Assembly: GCA_002293625.1 (NCBI GenBank)
Contig: DBDP01000076.1
Location: 1 to 10,184 of the forward strand
Direction of reading: 5' to 3'
Length of the DNA stretch: 10,184 bases
Source of the DNA: Clostridiales bacterium UBA929
Lineage (GTDB): Bacteria > Bacillota > Clostridia > Oscillospirales > UBA929
Within the stretch, counting starts at the first letter, position 1. Every line of letters starts with the position of its first letter. Both the position numbers and the translations under genes were made by a program. This document shows positions 5,525 through 10,184 of the stretch, in pieces. The notes beneath the pieces were generated by a model. It was given only the letters and a program-made list of their open reading frames with translations, ran no database searches and had not been told where the DNA came from.

Positions 5525-6375
5525 TTGAGTTACTCAATACGATTGCGTATTACTTCCAAAAAGAGTACGTGATTTTCGCGACGGTGGTCGGCATTTTAAT
5601 CGCGCTCTGCTCCGCGCTTTTGGGCGTTACGCTGGTGTTGAAACGCTTCTCGTTCATCGGGGACGGATTGTCTCATGTGGCGTTCGGCGCGACCGCGATC
5701 GCGACCGCGATGAATTTAACGAATAACGTTCTGCTGGTGCTGCCGGTGACGGTGGTTTGCGCCGTCTTGCTGCTGCGCACGGGGCAAAACGCCAAAATCA
5801 AGGGAGATGCCTCCATCGCGATGATCTCCGTCGGGACACTCGCCGTCGGCTATCTTGTGATGAACCTTTTTCCGAGTTCTTCGAATCTTTCGGGGGACGT
5901 CTGCGCGACGCTGTTCGGCTCCATATCGATTCTGACGCTAACCGATACGGAGGTTTTGATCTGCGCCGTACTCTCGGTGCTGGTGGTTGCCGCGTTTCTG
6001 CTGTTCTACCACAAGATATTCTCGGTCACTTTTGACGAGGACTTCGCCTCCGCAACCGGGAACAGGGCAAAGGTGTATAATCTTATCCTTGCCGTTATCA
6101 TCGCCGTCGTCATTGTCGTCGCGATGAATCTGGTCGGTTCCCTGCTGATCTCGGCGCTTGTCATCTTTCCAGCCCTGTCCGCTATGCGGGTATTCAAGAG
6201 CTTTCGTGAGGTAACCGTGTGCTCCGTGATTACATCGGTCGTCTGCACCGCACTCGGTATCCTCATCTCCATCGTCGCCAGTACGCCTGTCGGCGCAACC
6301 ATTGTCGCCGTGGACATTGCGGGGTTTGCCCTGTTTTGCGCCGCGGGTCTTCTAACAAGGAGGGTAAAAGCGTGA
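5521..6375 (+). CDS. znuB: Zinc-type ABC transporter permease (ZnuB family)
   Basis: This 284-residue integral membrane protein is of the ABC-3 family and forms the metal channel as a probable homodimer. Several long hydrophobic segments are visible, for example residues 15-40, 55-85, 95-120, 140-165, 185-215 and 220-280. The family hallmarks LGVTLVLKRFSFIGDGLSHV (about residues 35-54) and the segment ALVIFPALSAM before the last helices are present; ABC-3 permeases use such conserved cytoplasmic loops to contact the ATPase. The start overlaps the znuC stop by 4 bases. The end overlaps the next gene as GTGA, continuing the chain of coupling. No truncation is seen. Confidence 0.93.
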   Translation: MIELLNTIAYYFQKEYVIFATVVGILIALCSALLGVTLVLKRFSFIGDGLSHVAFGATAIATAMNLTNNVLLVLPVTVVCAVLLLRTGQNAKIKGDASIAMISVGTLAVGYLVMNLFPSSSNLSGDVCATLFGSISILTLTDTEVLICAVLSVLVVAAFLLFYHKIFSVTFDEDFASATGNRAKVYNLILAVIIAVVIVVAMNLVGSLLISALVIFPALSAMRVFKSFREVTVCSVITSVVCTALGILISIVASTPVGATIVAVDIAGFALFCAAGLLTRRVKA

Positions 6376-6821
6376 AAAAGTTATTGATTGTCACTTGCTT
6401 TCTGTGCCTGTTTTGCACTTTCTCCGCCTGCGCCGTAAAAACGGTGCAACCGGTTGCGTCCAGTGACCCGGATGTGGATCTCACCACCTTAAGCAGTACG
6501 ATGGTATACGGGGAAGTCTACAACATGATGAATAGACCGGAGGACTACATGGGTAAAACCATTAAAGCCCGCGGTCCGTACTACTCGTCCCTTTTTGTGC
6601 AAACCGGCCTGTATTACCATTTCATCCTCATAGAGGACGCGGCCGCTTGCTGCCAGCAGGGGTTGGAGTTTATCTGGGAAGGTCGCGACTACCCGGACGG
6701 TTTCCCGGCGAACAATACGCAGATCGAAGTAACCGGCGTATTCGGCGAATACGAGGAGCTGGGGGAAACATACTATTACCTTGACGTGGACGATGTTACC
6801 GTGTTGAACAGCGCGGAGTAG
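6372..6821 (+). CDS. Small lipoprotein coupled to the zinc importer, function unknown
   Basis: This 149-residue protein has a signal peptide (residues 1-19) and a lipobox-like CTFSAC ending at C20, so it is probably anchored on the outer face of the membrane. After a short linker comes a compact all-beta looking domain (about 44-145): MVYGEVYNMMNRPEDYMGKT, an aromatic-rich YYHFILIED, the motif ACCQQG (92-97) with adjacent cysteines C93-C94, and TQIEVTGVFGEYEELG. The layout resembles the OB-like C-terminal domain of the DUF1980/TIGR03943 (YcgQ) proteins, some of which are zinc-regulated; that link is from memory. GTG 6372 is chosen because AAGGAGGG (6358-6365) lies 6 bases upstream and the codon overlaps the znuB TGA. 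The coupling argues for a job in the same metal pathway. Confidence 0.82.
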   Translation: MKKLLIVTCFLCLFCTFSACAVKTVQPVASSDPDVDLTTLSSTMVYGEVYNMMNRPEDYMGKTIKARGPYYSSLFVQTGLYYHFILIEDAAACCQQGLEFIWEGRDYPDGFPANNTQIEVTGVFGEYEELGETYYYLDVDDVTVLNSAE

Positions 6822-6857
6822 GATTATTGGGCGTAATAACCGAGGGAGGGATTTGTG

Positions 6858-7061
6858 ATGAACAGGGTTTTTACCATCGTGATTTGCCAAGAAGACGATT
6901 GGCATGTCGCTAAATGTGTAGAGAACAATGTGGCATCTCAGGGAAAAACGATGGACGAAGCCATCACCAACTTGCGTGAGGCTTTGGAACTATTTTATGA
7001 AGACGAAACCGTCCCCAACTTCCGTCCGGCATTCGTTACAACGCTGGAGGTCGCGGTGTAA
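6858..7061 (+). CDS. hicB: HicB-family antitoxin (short form)
   Basis: This 67-residue protein has the UPF0150/HicB fold: strand FTIVICQEDDWHVAKC, then SQGKTMDEAITNLREALELF. HicB binds and neutralises the HicA RNase. The protein is only the N-terminal HicB domain and lacks a C-terminal helix-turn-helix or ribbon-helix-helix, so autoregulation must be weak or depend on another factor. ATG 6858 is preferred to GTG 6855 because GGAGGG (6845-6850) is 7 bases upstream of it. Its stop overlaps the hicA start by one base (TAATG). It lies 36 bases after the metal-operon lipoprotein and may be partly read through from it; no good promoter is visible in that gap. Confidence 0.85.
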   Translation: MNRVFTIVICQEDDWHVAKCVENNVASQGKTMDEAITNLREALELFYEDETVPNFRPAFVTTLEVAV

Positions 7062-7258
7062 TGCCGCCGGTAATGAAACCCGAGCAGGTTATCAAAGGTT
7101 TGGAGCGAAACGGATTTCGGTTTGTCAAGCAAAAGGGAAGTCATCGGAAGTATAAGAAGGACGGAAAGACTGTCATCGTCCCTATGCACTACGAACTTGC
7201 AAAAGGTACGCTGGTTTCCATTTTGGAACAAGCGGGCTTGACAATTGAGCAGTTATAA
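7061..7258 (+). CDS. hicA: HicA-family mRNA interferase toxin
   Basis: This 65-residue protein has the dsRBD-like HicA fold. The core KGLERNGFRFVKQKGSHRKY carries the conserved catalytic histidine H28 (GSHRKY); it is followed by the strand KTVIVPMHY and the C-terminal helix LVSILEQAGLTIEQL. HicA cleaves mRNA and stalls translation when not bound by HicB. ATG 7061 overlaps the hicB stop. A second in-frame ATG at residue 5 (7073) is possible, but the first gives the coupled arrangement. The gene order is antitoxin first, the reverse of E. coli hicAB. It ends 21 bases from a convergent gene, with no hairpin between them. Confidence 0.87.
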   Translation: MPPVMKPEQVIKGLERNGFRFVKQKGSHRKYKKDGKTVIVPMHYELAKGTLVSILEQAGLTIEQL

Positions 7259-7279
7259 ACTGCCTAATGCTTGTAATAT

Positions 7280-7972
7280 TCACCCCTTAATAAACCGCAG
7301 TATTCTCTTTTCAGCCGCGCCGGGGTTCAGCCGCAGGATTCGCGCCTTGATTTTCTCGACCGCGTCGTCCGGATCCAAACGCTCCGCTTCCGCGAATATC
7401 TCGTCTCCCCAAAAACGCTCCGTGGTGCAGAAAACGGTGGACGACCAGCCGTATTCGTCGCCGTAGCGCGATAGCTTTTGCTCCCGCCCGCACATGGTTA
7501 GAAATAACTTCCCCTGAAGCTCGGTCAGCGCCCTGTCAAACGCAGCTTTATCGTCACGCGAAAACCCTGCCGCTTGCTTGATTTCGTGCAGCGGCAGGGT
7601 TCCGTTTTGCGCGACTGCCTCAAAAATACGCTTCGCGGCATGGCTCGCGGTACCGTTTGCGTACTCGTCGGCGAACGACCGCCCTTCACGCCGCGCCGCG
7701 AGAAAGAGCGGTGCCCATTCCCGCGTGATGTACCCCGCTTTCTTAAAGAACACCTTCCCGTAGGAGATGTCGTCCCGCTCGTCCAAAACGCGCATCCGCC
7801 ACTCCCACGGGTCGGTATCCGGGTCGCCAGTATGCCACTCAATACCGGTTTCGGCGTCCGCGCCCCATCCGTAGCGGAACAGAGCGAACACGCCGTCATT
7901 CGCCCCGCCGACCGCGCCGGAGAATCCGGCTTCCAGCAGCGCGGAAATAAAGTCGTTGTAGTTACGGATCAT
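7280..7972 (-). CDS. AlkZ-related protein (winged-helix type), function unknown
   Basis: The protein has 230 residues. Visible marks are IEWHTGDPDTDPWEWRMRVL (about 44-63), FFKKAGYITREW (75-86), LPLHEIKQAAGFSR, RALTELQGKLFLTMCG and YGWSSTVFCTTERFWG. This series matches what I recall of proteins annotated as AlkZ-related in Clostridia. AlkZ is a winged-helix DNA glycosylase, but no catalytic QxQ-type motif is evident here, so glycosylase activity should not be assumed. The middle part (about 115-175) looks like two winged-helix modules. ATG 7972 has GGGGAGG 6 bases upstream; the frame is open 7 codons further. It is the last gene of the minus-strand cluster, 27 bases after the split-barrel gene. 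Confidence 0.68.
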   Translation of the reverse strand: MIRNYNDFISALLEAGFSGAVGGANDGVFALFRYGWGADAETGIEWHTGDPDTDPWEWRMRVLDERDDISYGKVFFKKAGYITREWAPLFLAARREGRSFADEYANGTASHAAKRIFEAVAQNGTLPLHEIKQAAGFSRDDKAAFDRALTELQGKLFLTMCGREQKLSRYGDEYGWSSTVFCTTERFWGDEIFAEAERLDPDDAVEKIKARILRLNPGAAEKRILRFIKG

Positions 7973-7999
7973 TTGTGTCCCTCCCCGCAACAAAAACCA

Positions 8000-8425
8000 T
8001 CACAGCGTCCCCTCTGTTTCCTGCCAATCCACAAACAGCTTGTATGTTTCGGTGCGGAAGCGCAGCACGCAGTAGCCGGGGTCGTCCGGACCGGGAAAGT
8101 GATTCTCCATCCACTTATACCAATGCTCCCGCTTGGATTCCGGGTCGGTCAGGAGTTCCAGCGTCCCCCTCAGCGTGATACCGTACTCGTCCGCCGCGAA
8201 GCAGACGGCGGCGCGGTTGTCGCGCCGGAGACGCGTGACCCAATTGCTCCCAAGCCCGGTGCAGAAAGTAACCCATTGAATCCCGTCCGCTTTTGACGGC
8301 GTGATGACCGCCGCCGTCAGGCGGCCGTCCGTGTTCTCCTGCGAGAGGATGCAATATTTGCTGTTCCCTTCGGATGCCGTGTGCTGTCGGATGATTTCGC
8401 TTGCTCTTTGAATCGCGTTTGACAT
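8000..8425 (-). CDS. Pyridoxamine 5'-phosphate oxidase-family (FMN split-barrel) protein
   Basis: This 141-residue protein has a split-barrel pattern: SKYCILSQENTDGRLTAAVI (about 22-41), WVTFCTGLGSNWVTRLRRDN (51-70), AAVCFAADEYGITLRGTLEL (72-91) and a C-terminal YCVLRFRTETYKLFVDWQ. Such proteins bind FMN, F420 or heme. It is shorter than true PdxH and lacks its typical C-terminal signature, so it is more likely a general-stress type flavoprotein. ATG 8425 is chosen because AGGAGG (8439-8434) is 8 bases upstream. It is the fourth gene of the WYL cluster. The substrate is unknown. Confidence 0.78.
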   Translation of the reverse strand: MSNAIQRASEIIRQHTASEGNSKYCILSQENTDGRLTAAVITPSKADGIQWVTFCTGLGSNWVTRLRRDNRAAVCFAADEYGITLRGTLELLTDPESKREHWYKWMENHFPGPDDPGYCVLRFRTETYKLFVDWQETEGTL

Positions 8426-8490
8426 GATCAATTCCTCCTATTCAGATTCCATGACTTTACAGGTTTGGTGTTGGCGGATGATGAGGATTG

Positions 8491-9066
8491 TTAATGTCGG
8501 CCAACCCATTCCAGCCACCTTTTTTTATCTTTTTCGTTGTAATACTGATCGTCAACAGAAATGCCCACGGCTTTCAGCGCGACTACGGCCAACGATGAAT
8601 CGCCGGGTGTCAATTCGTGCTCCCACAAATATTCACATTCGATGTTAAGAAAGCATTCCTTTATAAGCGGAGCGTTCACGCTTTGCGCATTTTCGGCGGT
8701 CAGACCGGATGCCGTGATTTCGTTCGTATAGAAATCATTATTCTCGATTGTATCAAAGCACTTATCGCTGATCCCCGCCGGAAAAAAGTTTAGCACACAG
8801 CAGCCTGTTTCTTTCAGGGATTGGTACATATGCCCCGCGGTTCGTACCCATCCGAGAATACAGGTGAAATTGCCGTATGACGCGCTGAACGCCGCGCGGC
8901 TTTGTAAGCAGGCGTTTTCCTTGCCGTTGGATTTCCAGCTTGTCACGACAAATAACGGGGTTGGTATATCCGCGACCGCGTCATGCCACGAGCTCTCAAT
9001 GCTGACCAAATCACCGGGCCAGCGCGGCTTTACTTCTTCTGGTTTTGACGCGAAAGTTCTTTTCAT
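8491..9066 (-). CDS. Flavin reductase-like (FMN-binding split-barrel) protein
   Basis: The protein has 191 residues. Segments typical of the flavin reductase family are visible: PTPLFVVTSWKSNGKENAC (about 36-54), where FMN binds, then SASYGNFTCILGW, HMYQSLKETGCCVLNFF and IKECFLNIECEYLWEH. It probably binds FMN and uses it for an unidentified reduction or as a flavin carrier. ATG 9066 is preferred to ATG 9072 because GAGGAG lies 8 rather than 2 bases upstream. The gene lies 16 bases after the VOC gene. A second flavin-type split-barrel gene follows, so two related folds of different subfamilies lie in one cluster. No signal peptide is visible. Confidence 0.82.
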   Translation of the reverse strand: MKRTFASKPEEVKPRWPGDLVSIESSWHDAVADIPTPLFVVTSWKSNGKENACLQSRAAFSASYGNFTCILGWVRTAGHMYQSLKETGCCVLNFFPAGISDKCFDTIENNDFYTNEITASGLTAENAQSVNAPLIKECFLNIECEYLWEHELTPGDSSLAVVALKAVGISVDDQYYNEKDKKRWLEWVGRH

Positions 9067-9082
9067 CAGCATATCTCCTCAA

Positions 9083-9436
9083 TTATAGAATCAAAATTGT
9101 ATTTCCGTCAGGGTCATGCACATAAAGCTCTTTGCCGCCCCACACGGCGACTTTCGGAGGTTCAAGCTCGACCCCCTTTTCTTTTAGTTCGTGATATGTC
9201 TTGTCATGATCGTCACATTCAAACACAAAAGTGACCGTTCCCGTATTCGCTTTCCCCCATTTGCTCTCATCCCAAATCCAAATATGCGGCTGGGTTATAT
9301 CAAACCCTATTTCCGAGCCGTCAACATCGGAGGGATCGTCTCCTAAAACCGGAATACCAAGCGTTTTATTATAGAACCTCACCATTTCCAAAGGGTTCTT
9401 TGATGAAATGTTCATGCCGCCGAATTTGATAAGCAT
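9083..9436 (-). CDS. VOC-superfamily (glyoxalase/bleomycin-resistance fold) protein
   Basis: This 117-residue single VOC domain is built as paired beta-alpha-beta-beta-beta modules: FGGMNISSKNPLEMVRFYNK, TLGIPVL, then VTFVFECDDHDKTYHELKEK and ELYVHDPDGNTILIL. The usual metal ligands are not at their normal places: the first strand has GMNIS rather than an initial H, and the last strand reads NTILIL where E is common. A metal-independent binding role, such as small-molecule or drug binding, is therefore as likely as catalysis. ATG 9436 is chosen because GGAGG is 8 bases upstream; the frame is open 11 codons further. It is the first gene after the WYL regulator, across a hairpin. Confidence 0.8.
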   Translation of the reverse strand: MLIKFGGMNISSKNPLEMVRFYNKTLGIPVLGDDPSDVDGSEIGFDITQPHIWIWDESKWGKANTGTVTFVFECDDHDKTYHELKEKGVELEPPKVAVWGGKELYVHDPDGNTILIL

Positions 9437-9463
9437 TTTTTCAACCTCCTTTTTTCTCCATCC

Positions 9464-9499
9464 TATCACATAAAACAGGACAACAGTCTGCCCTGTTTA
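9464..9499 (-). terminator. Weak rho-independent terminator after the WYL gene
   Basis: On the minus strand the stem AAACAGG (9498-9492) pairs with CCTGTTT (9479-9473) across a 12-base loop, and the following bases read TTTTATGT. The stem is only 7 bp and overlaps the WYL stop codon, so termination is probably partial. It may separate expression of the regulator from the genes that follow. Confidence 0.4.
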
Positions 9500-10184
9500 T
9501 TTATACCGCCCTAAAATTTTTTCGGCTATCCGGCGCATCTCGCCCGCGACCTCCGGCGGCTCCAGCACTTTTACTTTGTCCCCGAAACCGAGCAGCCAAC
9601 TGACCATAAAGTCTTGATTGGCGTATCCCACCTCCAGCAGCAGCCCGTCCGGCGTTTCTGTGTAGCACTCCATTCCGTATAATTCGATCAGTTTGTAACG
9701 CTCTGTATATTCAAACAGCGCCGTGAGCTTTTTATCGTCCGTATAGCCAAGTTCCCGCTTCTCCGGCGGAATCTCACGCGGCGAAAAGGTCTCGTCGTCG
9801 CAGAGAGCGAGGTTCCAAAGCCGCGTCAGCTTGAACAGCCGCCAGTCCTGCCGTTTTAGGCAATACCCGAATACGTACCACGCCGTCCATTGAAAGAGTA
9901 CAAAATACGGCTCGATCTTGCGGTGGGTTTCCCCCTTTTCGTAATAATAATCGAACTCCGCGAGCTTCTGTTCGCGGACGGCGCGCTTGAATAACTCTAT
10001 CTTCTCGGTAAGCTGCCCCTTGTAGTGCGAAGCGAGGTCGATGATCACCGGCTCGCGCAGCGACACGACACGCTCGGTATTCGCGCCGAGCTTATCTAAC
10101 GTTCGCTCTATTGAGGAGTGTTCGGATATGCTGCCCAACCCTTTCAGCGCGGCAATTAAACCGCCCAGTTCGTCGGCGGTGAGA
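9497..10184 (-). CDS. WYL-domain transcriptional regulator (N-terminus beyond the window)
   Basis: About 228 C-terminal residues are visible. The frame stays open to the right edge (LTADELGGLIAALKG), so the TTG at 10138 is not the true start. The WYL domain spans roughly visible residues 65-150; its hallmark is WTAWYVFGYC, with flanking IEPYFVLFQ and RLFKLTRLWNL. The C-terminal WCX-type tail contains LLLEVGYANQDFMVSWLLGFG and VKVLEPPEV. Family members have an N-terminal HTH_11/DeoR-like domain, expected just outside the window. WYL domains are proposed to bind nucleic acid or small ligands and often control stress or defence genes. Here it heads a cluster of small enzymes on the same strand, which it may control. 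Confidence 0.87.
   Translation of the reverse strand, partial: LTADELGGLIAALKGLGSISEHSSIERTLDKLGANTERVVSLREPVIIDLASHYKGQLTEKIELFKRAVREQKLAEFDYYYEKGETHRKIEPYFVLFQWTAWYVFGYCLKRQDWRLFKLTRLWNLALCDDETFSPREIPPEKRELGYTDDKKLTALFEYTERYKLIELYGMECYTETPDGLLLEVGYANQDFMVSWLLGFGDKVKVLEPPEVAGEMRRIAEKILGRYK

Noticed and set aside
6821..6841. Possible terminator between the metal-operon lipoprotein and hicB
   Set aside because: Only a 5-bp AT pairing without a T-tract can be drawn, so it is too weak to call.
7574..8296. 240-codon plus-strand open frame
   Set aside because: Runs antisense across two genes and their gap, with no domain similarity; both minus-strand genes have good RBSs.

Overview
The window reads as chromosomal DNA from a GC-rich member of the Clostridia (Firmicutes), probably an uncultured gut-type lineage. 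This rests on strong AGGAGG-type ribosome binding sites, two lipoboxes typical of Gram-positive lipoproteins, frequent TTG/GTG starts, a murA copy followed by walJ/yycJ, a Fur-family gene leading a zinc ABC operon, and RAYT/REP-like intergenic repeats. The lineage is inferred, not demonstrated.

Layout. (1) Positions 1-3012 are on the minus strand: the 5' end of an unrecognised protein (1-204); an intergenic stretch with a palindromic repeat and the N-terminal remnant of a RAYT/IS200-like transposase (230-368); a GNAT acetyltransferase (419-886); a double-hairpin repeat (916-967); walJ/yycJ (965-1720); and murA (1717-3012), which overlaps walJ by 4 bases. (2) Positions 3013-3317 form a divergent control region. 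They hold a long, inverted-repeat-rich murA leader, a 15-bp direct repeat bracketing a structured block, and back-to-back candidate promoters. (3) Positions 3318-6821 are a plus-strand metal operon: a Fur/Zur-type repressor, a zinc-binding lipoprotein with a His/Asp/Glu-rich loop (ZnuA-like), its ATPase (ZnuC), its permease (ZnuB), and a small lipoprotein translationally coupled to the permease. (4) Positions 6858-7258 hold a compact hicB-hicA toxin-antitoxin pair. (5) Positions 7280-10184 hold a minus-strand cluster: a WYL-domain regulator (cut by the window edge), a VOC-fold protein, a flavin-reductase-like protein, a pyridoxamine-oxidase-like split-barrel protein, and a protein resembling the AlkZ-related family.

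How the genes work together. The Fur-family protein probably senses Zn(II) and represses the downstream importer. The lipoprotein SBP captures the metal outside the membrane and passes it to ZnuB/ZnuC. The coupled small lipoprotein is the least explained member of this operon and the best candidate for a new role in metal handling. MurA commits UDP-GlcNAc to peptidoglycan synthesis, and WalJ has been tied to cell-wall and division control in other Firmicutes, so their coupling makes sense. The WYL cluster looks like a regulator followed by small stress or redox proteins, but its inducer and substrates cannot be read from sequence. I see no CRISPR array, rRNA, tRNA, complete transposon or clear new defence system.
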